A stretch of DNA of 64,000 nucleotides from NCBI GenBank assembly GCA_023390115.1, contig JAEWDM010000019.1, forward strand, positions 62,001 to 126,000, read 5' to 3'. This document shows, in pieces, positions 17,536 through 26,607 of the stretch; position 1 is the first letter of the stretch, and each line of letters starts with the position of its first letter. The notes beneath the pieces were generated by a model that saw only the letters and a program-made list of their open reading frames with translations, was not told where the DNA came from and made no database searches. Made by a program: the position numbers and the translations under genes. The stretch is from Bacillota bacterium (lineage in GTDB: Bacteria; Bacillota; Clostridia; Acetivibrionales; DSM-27016).

Positions 17536-18480
17536 ATGTTAAAAAAAGCAATTATCGCCCTGCTTCTCCTGTCGGTTGTCATGCTTTCTATGATCGGCTG
17601 CGGAAGCGCCAAAAACAATTCGGGTTTTTCTACTGAAGCGGTTGTGCAAACGGAAAATGCTTCAGAATCACCTCAAAGCAGGCCTTCCGAAAGCGCCGGG
17701 GATTCAGGCGGCAGTTCCGCAGCCCTCAATGCCGCCGCTTCGCAGATAAATTCCGGGCACAAAATAATTCAGACCGGGGAAATACAAATAGAAACCCTTG
17801 AATTTGAAAAGTCGGTTTCCGCCATTACCGGATATATAGCCTCTGTAGGAGGTTATACAGAAAACTCCTCCATACGCGGCAACCGGACTTCAGTCCGGGT
17901 CGCAGGCTCTCTTCAAAGCGCGTCCTTTACGTTCAGAGTTCCCCAGGATAAGTACACAGGGCTTTTTGATGACTTCAATGAATTCGGCACCGTTGTTTTC
18001 AGGCAGTCAAGGGGAGAAGATATTACCGATAATTATTTTGACACCGAGGCACGCCTCAAATCTTTGAACATCCAGCACGAAAGATTATTATCGCTTCTCC
18101 AGAAGGCTGAAAGGATGGAGGACATACTTGCTATTGAGAAGGAGCTCCAAAACACCCTCTATGAAATAGAAAGCTATACCGGAACCATAAAAAAATGGGA
18201 TTCGCTTGTCAGCTTTTCCACTGTAGAGGTCAGTATAAGGGAGGTCAGCGAAATACAACCGGCGGCAGCTTCAGGCAGAGGCCTTTTCAGCCGTATGTCC
18301 TTTGGCTTCACCAGCTCTCTTAAGGAGTTGTGGGCGCTGACTCAGGGCCTGATTGTCTTTATTGTTTCGGCCCTCCCATTTATTATTCCCCTGTCGGCAA
18401 TTGCAGCGGCAGTATATTATTTTTTAAAAAGAAAGAGGGTAAAAAGAGAGGCTCCCGCCCCGGACAGCAAGGACGAATAG
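17536..18480 (+). CDS. DUF4349 domain lipoprotein
   Basis: Membrane-anchored lipoprotein of 314 residues. The signal peptide has a MLSMIGC lipobox near residue 21, followed by a Ser/Glu-rich linker. A DUF4349 domain runs from about residue 75 to 235 (IIQTGEIQIETLEFEKSVSAI, GGYTENSS, TFRVPQDKYTGLFDDF, then a helical coiled-coil-like part with LQNTLYEIESYTG). A C-terminal membrane helix at about 265-295 ends in a basic tail. The family function is not known to me. The gene has its own AAGGTGGG ribosome site and stands alone between a ceramidase-fold gene and a convergent metal ATPase. Confidence 0.88.
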   Translation: MLKKAIIALLLLSVVMLSMIGCGSAKNNSGFSTEAVVQTENASESPQSRPSESAGDSGGSSAALNAAASQINSGHKIIQTGEIQIETLEFEKSVSAITGYIASVGGYTENSSIRGNRTSVRVAGSLQSASFTFRVPQDKYTGLFDDFNEFGTVVFRQSRGEDITDNYFDTEARLKSLNIQHERLLSLLQKAERMEDILAIEKELQNTLYEIESYTGTIKKWDSLVSFSTVEVSIREVSEIQPAAASGRGLFSRMSFGFTSSLKELWALTQGLIVFIVSALPFIIPLSAIAAAVYYFLKRKRVKREAPAPDSKDE

Positions 18481-18508
18481 GCAGCCTCACTTAAAGGAAA
18501 AGCCCGGC

Positions 18509-18559
18509 ATGAGCCCTTCGTACAAAAAACTTAAGGCCGCTTTTTTGAGAAGGGCTCAT
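18509..18559. terminator. Bidirectional stem-loop between convergent genes
   Basis: An 11-base perfect inverted repeat (ATGAGCCCTTC at 18509-18519 and GAAGGGCTCAT at 18549-18559) lies between two convergent genes. The loop contains GCCGCTTTTTT, which can itself pair with AAGC..GGC just upstream and end plus-strand transcription. Probably a two-way terminator. Confidence 0.6.
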
Positions 18560-18599
18560 TGAATCGGTATGATTTTCAGTTTTTAAAAACAAATTTATA

Positions 18600-20702
18600 T
18601 CACAGCTTAAGAGGAGTGCCCCCGCGCATCCGCATACTTTCTATGCAGGTAGATACTGTGGAAAAATTGTGCAACAAGGCAGAGCTTCCGGGCGATATTA
18701 CTCCAAAAATCCCCAGTAAAAGCAGCATGGAATTAAATCCTACCGTGAACTGAAAATTTTTTTCTATCTTTTTTATAAGCTGCATACTTAAGATCCGGAG
18801 CTCCACAATGGCATTGAGATGGGATACTGTTAAGGTAATATCGGCAATTTCACGCACGATATCAGCTCCGTTTTTCATGGCTATGCCCACATTTGCCGAT
18901 GAAAGTGCGGGAGAATCGTTTATTCCGTCACCAAGCATGATTACCTTTTTCCCCTGTGCGCGCAGCTCCTTAATATATTCCGCTTTATCCTCGGGAAGCA
19001 CCTGTGAGCGGTATTCGTCGGCATGTATAGCTGCCGCAGCCGACTGGGCTGCACGCTCACTGTCCCCGGTAAGCATCACCACGCTCTTTATTCCCAGCTT
19101 CTTAAGCCTGTCCACAGCCTCAGAGGCCTCAGGGCGGATAGGGTCATTTATGCAGAGCATCCCTGCAAGCCTTCCGTCTACAGCCAGAAAAAGGAGAGAA
19201 TACTTTTCAGACTTTTCGCTAATCATATCCCTTTCAGCACCGGTGCACTCCACACCCTCATCATCAAAAACAAAATGCCCGCTCCCGATTACCGCTCTTT
19301 TACCATCTACACATGAAGCAATGCCATGGGCTACAACATATTCAACGGCTGCATGGGTTTCTCTGTGGCCCAGATTTTCTTCTTTTGCCTTCTCTACCAC
19401 AGCAACGGCAACCGAATGCGGAAAATGCTCTTCCAGGCATGCCGACAGTCTTAGCACCTCGTCACGGGTATTTTCCCCAAATGGAATAATATCAACCACA
19501 CGCGGCCTTGCCTCCGTAAGCGTGCCTGTTTTATCAAACACTATAGTATCCGCCTCTGCAACCTCCTCCAGGAATTTACCGCCTTTAATTATAAATCCGT
19601 GACGTGCACCCTCCCTCATAGCCGTAAGAATTGAAATCGGTGTGGACATTTTCAGGGCACAGGAATAGTCCACCATTAATGCGGCAGAGGCCGAAGAAGC
19701 ATTGCGGGTAAACAAGTACACCAAGCCGGCCAGCAGGAAATTATAAGGGACAATTGCGTCAGCCATATTTTCAATTCTCGACTGAACCGAGGCCTTGAAC
19801 CTTTCCGATTCATCAATCATGCTGATTATTTTATTTAATTTCGTCTGACTGTCCAGAGCGGTAGCCTGTATCACAAGCTCCCCTTCCTCTATAACAGTCC
19901 CGGCATATACCGTATCCCCCTTAATACGCCTTAAGGCAGCCGATTCTCCAGTCATTGACGACTGATTTACCATTGCCTCGCCCTGGGCAACCGTTCCGTC
20001 AACGGGTATAAGGCTTCCCATTCTTGAGACAACAAGCTCTCCTTCCTTTAATTCCTGCGGGCTTATCATGGACTCCTTTCCATCACGCCTTACCCATACC
20101 GAGCTTATTTTAACCGCAAGGCCTTTTGCTAGATCATCACGGGACTTTTTGTGTGTCCATTCCTCAAGCAGGCTGCCTACCGAGAGCAGAAACATGACAG
20201 TTGCGGCGGTAGAATAATCCCGTTTAAAAATGGATAATCCTATAGCGGCGGCATCAAGAACCTCAACATTAAGCCTTCTCCTTTTGCATATGTATTTTAT
20301 TCCTCTGAAAACAATGGGTATAGCCCTTGCTATGGCCAGAAAGGCCTTTACTGAAGAAGGAAGATAAATACGTCCGAGTAATCTTTTTACGACCATATAA
20401 ACAATTTTTGTTACATAATGCCCTGTATAATTGGCGGGCATTGCAATACCGGCAGGAATAACAAAGCTTTCAACGTCTATCTTCTCCGGACAGTTCTCCG
20501 CCGTATCCAGCACAGCCTGCCGGCAAGACTCTTTATAGTATACCAGCAGGCTGCCCGACAGAGGATATATATTTACATCTTTCACAAAATCTTTCTCTAA
20601 AAACACACAGCAAAGAGCATCCGCCTTCTTCCCGGTAAAACCGTTTGTGCCAAACGAAAGGCGTATTCTCCCGGGTATCTCATGCTCAATCTTATATTTC
20701 AT
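18600..20702 (-). CDS. Heavy-metal P1B-type ATPase with atypical metal motif
   Basis: A 700-residue metal-transporting P-type ATPase. The N-terminal HMA-like domain (about 1-75) lacks a CxxC metal site. The actuator loop has TGES, the phosphorylation site is DKTGTLT (Asp near 389), and the hinge is GDGIND near 592. The membrane metal site, normally CPC, reads YSC in VDYSCALKMSTP near residue 346, so the usual Cu or Zn/Cd assignment cannot be made. It has the standard length. It lies 41 bases downstream of a DUF6110 gene under a shared promoter. Export of a transition metal is expected; which one is open. Confidence 0.9.
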   Translation of the reverse strand: MKYKIEHEIPGRIRLSFGTNGFTGKKADALCCVFLEKDFVKDVNIYPLSGSLLVYYKESCRQAVLDTAENCPEKIDVESFVIPAGIAMPANYTGHYVTKIVYMVVKRLLGRIYLPSSVKAFLAIARAIPIVFRGIKYICKRRRLNVEVLDAAAIGLSIFKRDYSTAATVMFLLSVGSLLEEWTHKKSRDDLAKGLAVKISSVWVRRDGKESMISPQELKEGELVVSRMGSLIPVDGTVAQGEAMVNQSSMTGESAALRRIKGDTVYAGTVIEEGELVIQATALDSQTKLNKIISMIDESERFKASVQSRIENMADAIVPYNFLLAGLVYLFTRNASSASAALMVDYSCALKMSTPISILTAMREGARHGFIIKGGKFLEEVAEADTIVFDKTGTLTEARPRVVDIIPFGENTRDEVLRLSACLEEHFPHSVAVAVVEKAKEENLGHRETHAAVEYVVAHGIASCVDGKRAVIGSGHFVFDDEGVECTGAERDMISEKSEKYSLLFLAVDGRLAGMLCINDPIRPEASEAVDRLKKLGIKSVVMLTGDSERAAQSAAAAIHADEYRSQVLPEDKAEYIKELRAQGKKVIMLGDGINDSPALSSANVGIAMKNGADIVREIADITLTVSHLNAIVELRILSMQLIKKIEKNFQFTVGFNSMLLLLGIFGVISPGSSALLHNFSTVSTCIESMRMRGGTPLKL

Positions 20703-20743
20703 ACCATATTCTCCATTTTTAGTGCCTTTATTTATACAGAGCT

Positions 20744-20971
20744 TTATTGTCCCGGTTCTTTGTCGTTGGTATATTTTGCTTCCGCAACGATGTCGTCTAC
20801 ATTGGCTTTTGCTGCCTCAACAATCCTGTCAAATTCCGCCTTCGCCTTAAGCCCTGCTGCTACGGCCTTCACACATGCCTTTTTTGCCGCCTTTCCCGTA
20901 AGAATCTTTGTTCCTGCAGTTCCAAATAATAGTCCTGCGCCGAATAACACCAATTTCCCTTTTCCTATCAT
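20744..20971 (-). CDS. Small DUF6110-like membrane-associated protein
   Basis: 75 residues: a glycine-rich N-terminal hydrophobic segment (KLVLFGAGLLFGTAGTKILTG) followed by a Lys/Ala-rich amphipathic helix and an acidic helix. I recognise it as DUF6110-like, a small protein often found beside P-type ATPases of this kind. The ATG at 20971 lies eight bases after GGGAG; a GTG at 20980 is less likely. It is the first gene of the ATPase operon. A helper or anchoring role for the ATPase is inference. Confidence 0.75.
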   Translation of the reverse strand: MIGKGKLVLFGAGLLFGTAGTKILTGKAAKKACVKAVAAGLKAKAEFDRIVEAAKANVDDIVAEAKYTNDKEPGQ

Positions 20972-21056
20972 TTCTATCACTCCCTAGAATATTTTAAATA
21001 CAGGCTTTTTTCTAAAAGTATATCTTTATAAAAATAAGTTAAAAAGAACTAACTTT

Positions 21057-21085
21057 AGTTTATCAATAAGAAATGGAAATGTCAA
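21057..21085 (-). promoter_or_regulatory. Sigma-A promoter of the DUF6110/P1B ATPase operon
   Basis: Minus strand TTGACA (21085-21080), a 17-base spacer and TAAACT (21062-21057). It lies about 85 bases before the DUF6110 start. Confidence 0.6.
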
Positions 21086-21102
21086 CCGAGGTAAAGTATT
21101 AA

Positions 21103-21130
21103 GCAAAAAGCCTCTATGCATAAGAGGCTT
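21103..21130 (-). terminator. Rho-independent terminator of the ABC exporter operon
   Basis: Minus strand stem AAGCCTCT (21130-21123), a seven-base loop and AGAGGCTT (21115-21108), followed by TTTTGCTT. It begins 12 bases after the exporter stop codon. Confidence 0.75.
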
Positions 21131-21141
21131 GCACATCCTCT

Positions 21142-22905
21142 TCAAGAAACTTCAAATTGCGAGTAATACAGCTCGGCATACAGTCCCTTCCTTTCCATAA
21201 GGGCTTTGTGGGTCCCCTGCTCAATAATATTTCCGTCCTTGACAACAAGTATGATGTCGGCATTCTGGATTGTGGAAAGGCGGTGAGCAATTACAAAGCA
21301 TGTCTTTTGCTTCATCAATGCTTGCATCGCCGACTGTATCTTAAGCTCCGTTTTAGTGTCTACGTTTGAAGTGGCCTCGTCCAGAATCAGCATTTTAGAA
21401 TCCATAAGCATTGCTCTCGCAATAGTCAGAAGCTGTTTTTGCCCCTGTGAAATATTTATCCCGTCTTCATTTAAAACAGTGTCATACCCTTTAGGAAGCT
21501 GGGTTATATAGCTGTGGATATTTGCGGCCTTTGCCGCGGCAATCACTTCATTCATTGTCGCATTGTCCTTGCCGTATGCAATGTTTTCAAAAACCGTGCC
21601 GTGAAATAGCCATGCATCCTGCAGTACCATTGCATAGGACAGTCTAAGGCTTTTTCTCGAAGCCTCTCTTATATTGATTCCGTCAAGTGTAATCCTTCCG
21701 GAGCAGGGATCATAAAACCGCATCAATAAGCTTATCAGAGTGGTTTTACCCGCGCCTGTCGGCCCAACCACTGCAATAAGGCTTCCGCTCTTTATATCCA
21801 AATTAAGATTGCGGATAATCATTCTGCCGGGGATATACCCAAAGCTTACATTTTCTATACCGACATTGCCAAGAACATCGCCAAATACCGCGGCACCAGG
21901 TGCACCATCCTCCTCGGCCCCCTCGTCAATCAGCTTGAATATGCGCTCTGCCGCCGCAATTGCAGACTGCAGCTCACTTACAATGTTGGCAGCCTCGTTT
22001 ATGGGACCTGAAAACTTCCTTGAATAAAGCACGAATGATGAAACGTTTCCAAGGGTAAGCTGCCCCAACAGGTAGAGTATCGCCCCAAGTACGCTTACAA
22101 ACGACAATGACAGGTTGTTTATGAAATTAATAGAGGGCCCGGCCATACTGCCATAATATTCAGCCTCATAATATGCCCCGGCAGCCTGCCTGTTCCTGCA
22201 ATTAAACCTCTTAATCATTGTCTCCTCACGGTTATAGGCCTTAACAGTTTTCTGACCCGTGATAATCTCCTCTACAAATCCGTTAAGCTCTCCCAGTTTG
22301 GCTGAACGCTTTCTGAACAGCGGCCTTATCTTTCCTGTCATATATCTGGTAAATATTACCGACGCGGGAACGGTAACTGCAAAAACAAGAAGCATAACGG
22401 GAGAAATTGCCGCCATCATCACAAGAGAGCCTGCTACCGTTATTATACTGTTGCAGATTTGGAGCACATCACTTGAAAGAGAGGCGTTCACAGTATCAAT
22501 ATCGTACGTGATGCGGCTTATTATGTCTCCGGTCTGATACCGATCAAAATAACCTACCGGCAAATCCACCAGCCTTTCAAAAACATCCTTCCGCATCCTG
22601 AATGTAATTTTCCTGCTCAGATCTATCATAAGAGCGGAGAGAAAATAAGACAGTACCGAGGATAAGATATAAAATCCAGCCATCAGACCGCAATAAAAAA
22701 ATACCTTTTGAAAAACTACCCTTCCCGCTCCGGGCTCTATTGCGTCAATGGCATAGCCTGAAAGCATAGGCCCGGCAAGTGCCAGAAGGTTGCCTGCTAT
22801 TGTCAGGACTGCGGCAAGCGCCAGCAGCCATTTATATCTGTACAGATATGCCCAAAGCCGGAGCAGGGTTTTATGCTTTTCAGGCCGTCCGTCTTTTTTA
22901 CTCAC
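21142..22905 (-). CDS. ABC exporter half-transporter, second subunit
   Basis: Type IV ABC exporter subunit of about 587 residues. Six membrane helices cover roughly residues 25-310, and the C-terminal nucleotide-binding domain has Walker A GPTGAGKTT, signature ISQGQKQLL (LSGGQ variant) and Walker B MLILDEATS. The GTG at 22905 overlaps the preceding gene's TGA (GTGA), the hallmark of a coupled heterodimer; the frame extends to a GTG at 22929. With the upstream half it forms a BmrCD/LmrCD-like pair exporting drugs, lipids or peptides. The substrate cannot be inferred. Confidence 0.92.
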   Translation of the reverse strand: MSKKDGRPEKHKTLLRLWAYLYRYKWLLALAAVLTIAGNLLALAGPMLSGYAIDAIEPGAGRVVFQKVFFYCGLMAGFYILSSVLSYFLSALMIDLSRKITFRMRKDVFERLVDLPVGYFDRYQTGDIISRITYDIDTVNASLSSDVLQICNSIITVAGSLVMMAAISPVMLLVFAVTVPASVIFTRYMTGKIRPLFRKRSAKLGELNGFVEEIITGQKTVKAYNREETMIKRFNCRNRQAAGAYYEAEYYGSMAGPSINFINNLSLSFVSVLGAILYLLGQLTLGNVSSFVLYSRKFSGPINEAANIVSELQSAIAAAERIFKLIDEGAEEDGAPGAAVFGDVLGNVGIENVSFGYIPGRMIIRNLNLDIKSGSLIAVVGPTGAGKTTLISLLMRFYDPCSGRITLDGINIREASRKSLRLSYAMVLQDAWLFHGTVFENIAYGKDNATMNEVIAAAKAANIHSYITQLPKGYDTVLNEDGINISQGQKQLLTIARAMLMDSKMLILDEATSNVDTKTELKIQSAMQALMKQKTCFVIAHRLSTIQNADIILVVKDGNIIEQGTHKALMERKGLYAELYYSQFEVS

Positions 22906-24614
22906 CTTCCCGCGCCCCCCATCTGCCACTGGTATATTTCTTTATAGCTGGAGCAGACTTTAAGAAGCTCCTCATGTGTGCCGCAGCCAATCATTTTCCC
23001 TTCGTCAAGCACTAAAATGCAGTTTGCATGCTTTATGGAGCTAATCCTTTGAGCTACAATAATTTTAGTTATATATTTAAAATTTTTCCAAAGCGATCTT
23101 CTGAGCCTGGCGTCGGTTTTATAGTCAAGCGCACTGGAGGAATCATCCAGAATCAGTATTTCAGGGTTGCCCGCCAGAGCCCTTGATATCAAAATTCTCT
23201 GCTTCTGTCCCCCGCTTAAGTTTGTTCCCTTCACCGCCAGCCCATGCTCATACCTGTCGGACAGAGAGTCAATAAACTCCTCCGCCTGGGCAAATATGGA
23301 GGACATTGCAATCTGATCTGCGCTGAGCCCTCTTCCGAAATTGATATTTTCCGCAATTGTATCGGCAAACAATATATCATTCTGAAAAACAATCCCAAAC
23401 TTTCTGTGCAGCTCCTCATCGGGGATACTGTCAATATTTCTGCCGAAAATTCTTATGCGGCCCTCATCGGCTTCGTAGAAGCGCAGCAGAAGCTTAATTA
23501 TGCTGGATTTTCCGCTTCCCGCCGCACCTATAATGCCCAGAGTTTCTCCCTGCTTTAAGCCGAAGCTTATATCTGAAAGATTATTTTTATTCTTAAGATA
23601 GGAAAAGGAAACATTCTCAAACGAGACGTGATACTCACTTTTTATACAGTCCTTCTCACGCAGCAGCAAATCCTTCGGAGTCTCCATTACTTCCTCAATC
23701 CTCCCAAAAGAAGCGGCGCCTTTGGAAATAAGGACAAAGATCCTTGTGATTGACATCATTGCATTTAATATAATCGTAAAATAGGTCAGAAAAGCAATTA
23801 TTTTTCCGGGCTGTGTAAGGCCCATGTTTACCCTCCATGCGCCCGCCGCAACAACAAGCGTAAGCCCTAAATTCAGAAGCAGGTTCATCAATGGGTTTGT
23901 AACAGCCATTACCATTCCTGCCTTACTTTCGCTGCCGGCCGCTTCCTCATTTACCTTTGAAAAGCGCTCCTTCTCATGCTCCGTTCTGGACAGAGCCTTT
24001 ATAACTCTGATACCGGCAATGTTTTCCCTTACCGTACGCACCATCTTATCAAGCACCTTTTGCGATTTGCCGTACAGAGGAATGCTTTTTTTTGATATTA
24101 TCCATACTGCTGCGGCTATAAACGGCAGAACACCGATTAGTATACCTGCTAAAGCGGGGTCCAGCACAAGGGTAACCATTATTCCTCCCAAAAGCATAAT
24201 AGGAGCACGAACACCCAGGCGCTGAACCATTCCAAGCATACGGTTGACATTATAGGTATCCGAGGTCAGCCTGGAAACCAGGGACGGGACAGTAAACATA
24301 TCTATTTGCCTGCAGGAAAGGTAAGAAATTTTTTTGAATAAATCACGCCGTATGTTCTCTGTCACATCAGCAGCTACCTTAGATGCCGTCCTGTTTGCAA
24401 TGATATTTGTAATGACTGCGACAATTGAGCAGGCAACCATCATCAGTCCCCATAGCATAATATGTGAAATATTATTCAAAGGAACAATTTCATCAATAAG
24501 GTAGGCTAAAATCCACGGGATAAATAGATCCATAACGGTTCCGATAAACTTGACGGTGAGCCCTGCAGACATTTTAGCAATATAGGGTTTTAAATAATAA
24601 AAAAGCTGCCTCAT
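22902..24614 (-). CDS. ABC exporter half-transporter, first subunit
   Basis: Partner subunit of 570 residues with six membrane helices in the first 310 residues, then Walker A GAAGSGKSS, signature LSGGQKQRI and Walker B ILILDDSSS. In Walker B the usual catalytic Glu after the Asp is replaced by Asp (LDDSSSALD). That is the known pattern of heterodimeric exporters with one degenerate ATP site; here the partner keeps LDEATS. It starts at an ATG after GGACAGTGAACAGGA. Both genes share the promoter at 24.65 kb. Confidence 0.92.
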   Translation of the reverse strand: MRQLFYYLKPYIAKMSAGLTVKFIGTVMDLFIPWILAYLIDEIVPLNNISHIMLWGLMMVACSIVAVITNIIANRTASKVAADVTENIRRDLFKKISYLSCRQIDMFTVPSLVSRLTSDTYNVNRMLGMVQRLGVRAPIMLLGGIMVTLVLDPALAGILIGVLPFIAAAVWIISKKSIPLYGKSQKVLDKMVRTVRENIAGIRVIKALSRTEHEKERFSKVNEEAAGSESKAGMVMAVTNPLMNLLLNLGLTLVVAAGAWRVNMGLTQPGKIIAFLTYFTIILNAMMSITRIFVLISKGAASFGRIEEVMETPKDLLLREKDCIKSEYHVSFENVSFSYLKNKNNLSDISFGLKQGETLGIIGAAGSGKSSIIKLLLRFYEADEGRIRIFGRNIDSIPDEELHRKFGIVFQNDILFADTIAENINFGRGLSADQIAMSSIFAQAEEFIDSLSDRYEHGLAVKGTNLSGGQKQRILISRALAGNPEILILDDSSSALDYKTDARLRRSLWKNFKYITKIIVAQRISSIKHANCILVLDEGKMIGCGTHEELLKVCSSYKEIYQWQMGGAGR

Positions 24615-24650
24615 TCCTGTTCACTGTCCTGTCATTTTTCTCTCCCGCTT

Positions 24651-24659
24651 ATTATAGCA
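24651..24659 (-). promoter_or_regulatory. Extended -10 promoter of the ABC exporter operon
   Basis: Minus strand TGCTATAAT, a perfect -10 with the TGn extension, lies about 35 bases before the exporter start. No good -35 is visible, as usual for extended -10 promoters. Confidence 0.5.
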
Positions 24660-24717
24660 CTTCCCGTAACCCTTTTCCACTCGTCTAGAGAATTTAGGCA
24701 CATAAAATCGAGTAAGT

Positions 24718-25923
24718 CTATTTGCCGGCAGCAACCAGAACCTTGTCCCTCATCATAAAAATACTCTCGGCAAACAGCAGCAGCCCGGTTCCCATGAGCA
24801 GCCATTCTATTTTGACGAAATCGGCTACGGGGCCAAATACAAGCATTCCCAGCGGCATCATGGAGCTTGATATCATCCCCAAAACACCGAACACCCTGCC
24901 CAGGTACTCCTCCTCCACCTTTTGCTGCAGCAAAACCATTGACGGAGTATTAAATACCGGCATAACAACCCCTATCAATCCCATAAACAATAAATATATC
25001 CAAAATACAGGGACTATTCCCAGGGCAAAGGTACAGGCTCCGGTAACAAGGTTGGACAATGCCATCGTATATACCTTGTTTTTAAAGCCTCCCCACGAAG
25101 CCATGAAAATACCTCCCACCATCATGCCTACTGAAAAAACTATTTCTGTGGCAGTCAGCCTCCAGACATCATTACCAAAGCTGCGCGATACCTGCAGCGG
25201 TGTAAGGAAAGCGACGGGCGCCGCCATCACAAAGAAAACAGCACAATATAAAAAGAATCTTCTGACATATTCATGGCTTTTTATATAGTTAAATCCTTTC
25301 CGCATATCATTAAAGTAGCTGATCGGCTGCTTTTCACTTGCCTTTGCATGTACAGGCACATGCAAAAATAAAAGCAGTACGGAAACAGCAATAGTCGCCG
25401 TAATGACATCTATAAAAAATATTGACTCAATGCTGGCCATAGACATAAGAGCACCGCTCAGCATGGGAGAAGCCAGCATTACCAGTGATTGTATGCTTCC
25501 ATTCACAGCATTTACCCTCATTAGCTTATCCTCAGGAACAAGCTGGGGAATAAACGCACCCACCGCAGGCGTCTGAACCCCCGTCCCCACCGCACGTATC
25601 GCAGACATGACAAAAAACAGCCAAATATCGTCATGCCCCATAAAAAGCATTATTGCCAAGGCAAGAGTGGACAACGCAATCATAGAGTCGGATAAAGCAA
25701 TCAGCAGCTTGCGGTTGTACCGGTCAGCCCACACCCCCGCAAAGGGAGAAAGAAAAAATGTAGGAACAAACCCACAGATAATAGATATTGTCATCATTAC
25801 TCCAGACTGCGTTTTCAACGTGATATACCAGGCAATGGCATACTGCACAAGCGATGTTCCGAAAAGCGATATTGTCTGGCTGGCTAAAAAAAGCACTATA
25901 TTTCTTTTCCAGTTGTTATTCAT
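24718..25923 (-). CDS. MFS exporter (MFS_3, Mef/EntS-like)
   Basis: A 401-residue major facilitator with twelve hydrophobic segments. The loop 2-3 signature GVWADRYNRKLLIALSD and the VGTGVQTPAVGAFIPQLVPEDKLMRVNAV segment are those of the MFS_3 group, which includes macrolide efflux (Mef) and siderophore exporters. The ATG at 25923 follows AGGATAGGAG at some distance. Upstream is an unusually long leader of about 430 bases with a terminator, a short ORF and a matching antiterminator (separate entries), so expression is probably induced by a translation-affecting compound. An antibiotic export role is inference from that leader and the family. Confidence 0.88.
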   Translation of the reverse strand: MNNNWKRNIVLFLASQTISLFGTSLVQYAIAWYITLKTQSGVMMTISIICGFVPTFFLSPFAGVWADRYNRKLLIALSDSMIALSTLALAIMLFMGHDDIWLFFVMSAIRAVGTGVQTPAVGAFIPQLVPEDKLMRVNAVNGSIQSLVMLASPMLSGALMSMASIESIFFIDVITATIAVSVLLLFLHVPVHAKASEKQPISYFNDMRKGFNYIKSHEYVRRFFLYCAVFFVMAAPVAFLTPLQVSRSFGNDVWRLTATEIVFSVGMMVGGIFMASWGGFKNKVYTMALSNLVTGACTFALGIVPVFWIYLLFMGLIGVVMPVFNTPSMVLLQQKVEEEYLGRVFGVLGMISSSMMPLGMLVFGPVADFVKIEWLLMGTGLLLFAESIFMMRDKVLVAAGK

Positions 25924-26027
25924 AGCTTAAAATATACTCTCCTATCCTTTGAATATGTAAAATCAATGTATTTTCCCAATAATTTGTATTTATTGTGAAA
26001 ACGGGATTACTAATCAGGTACAGGCAT

Positions 26028-26055
26028 AAAAAAACCCTCCAGCCTGCTGAAGGGG
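26028..26055 (-). terminator. Intrinsic terminator inside the MFS leader
   Basis: Minus strand CCCTTCAGC (26054-26046) pairs with GCTGGAGGG (26043-26035), then TTTTTTT (26034-26028). It lies about 105 bases before the MFS start, so it must be overcome for expression. It is the off switch of the proposed attenuator. Confidence 0.75.
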
Positions 26056-26086
26056 ATGTAATATTTAAATTCCGCAAGAAAACCCT

Positions 26087-26149
26087 CTAGTATTCCGGAT
26101 ATAGTATAAACGCCAGGACAAAGGTAAACACTTTTAGCTTTAAAATCAT
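26087..26149 (-). CDS. Leader peptide ORF of the MFS attenuator
   Basis: A 20-codon ORF, from ATG 26149 to TAG 26087, beginning MILKLKVF and ending FILYPEY, with a weak TAGGAA ribosome site. It is hydrophobic like known antibiotic-sensing leader peptides. Its start and end lie in a stem in which AGTATAAATAGG pairs with CCTGGCGTTTATACT. Its stop is 32 bases before the terminator stem. A stalled ribosome here would open that stem, which is the logic of drug-induced attenuators (inference). Confidence 0.5.
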   Translation of the reverse strand: MILKLKVFTFVLAFILYPEY

Positions 26150-26247
26150 TAATTCCTATTTATACTTTTAAGATAATGGGCAAACCTGCATTTAAGGCAC
26201 TGCAGGAAACTATCCTAAAGACAGAGAAGGCATTCTATTGGGAAGGA

Positions 26248-26261
26248 GCATCCGCTTCAGC
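26248..26261 (-). promoter_or_regulatory. Antiterminator element in the MFS leader
   Basis: Minus strand GCTGAAGCGGATGC (26261-26248) is complementary, at 12 of 14 positions, to the bases forming and preceding the 5' arm of the terminator (26059-26046). Pairing would destroy the terminator. The match is seen directly; the regulatory use is inferred. Confidence 0.6.
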
Positions 26262-26363
26262 TTTTAAATAAAATAAGCTTGACAGCCTTGATTAAATTAA
26301 GTCCAAAGAAGATTTATTCAATCATAACTCCCAAAATACCTTCCTTTCAAAGATTACATGAGA

Positions 26364-26393
26364 AGTATAACACTGCTCTATTTAACTTGTCAA
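26364..26393 (-). promoter_or_regulatory. Sigma-A promoter of the MFS gene
   Basis: Minus strand TTGACA (26393-26388), an 18-base spacer and TATACT (26369-26364). It is a strong promoter giving a leader of about 430 bases before the MFS start codon. The rest of the gap (26262-26363) carries segments able to pair locally but no gene. Confidence 0.65.
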
Positions 26394-26452
26394 TAAAATT
26401 TTTAACCCCGAAAGCGGCAGGAAATTGTAATGTCTAAAGACAAATATTTAAC

Positions 26453-26607
26453 CGCGTTTTCTCTGACTCAAAATCCGTTTTAACACACCCTTGTATTTAG
26501 TATAACCTTTTTTAGGTATAAAAATTAACTTTAAGGACAATTTTTACATCATACTTTGTATTTTGCACTGATTTATCCCCTTATACTCCTATTTCTTGTC
26601 TAACTTA
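26453..26607. repeat. 155-bp direct repeat, left copy
   Basis: Matches 35652-35806 in the same orientation with five substitutions and no gaps over 155 bases. Both edges are sharp: left of it is MFS leader DNA, right of it an IS982-type element. It holds no ORF and no obvious terminal inverted repeats. The two copies bracket the AT-rich RiPP island. Confidence 0.92.

Noticed and set aside
18808..19602. Plus-strand 264-residue ORF opposite the metal ATPase
   Set aside because: Antisense shadow; the minus-strand frame carries all P-type ATPase motifs.
25924..26393. T-box riboswitch upstream of the MFS gene
   Set aside because: No T-box sequence or specifier-loop-like element is visible; the uORF/antiterminator arrangement explains the leader better.
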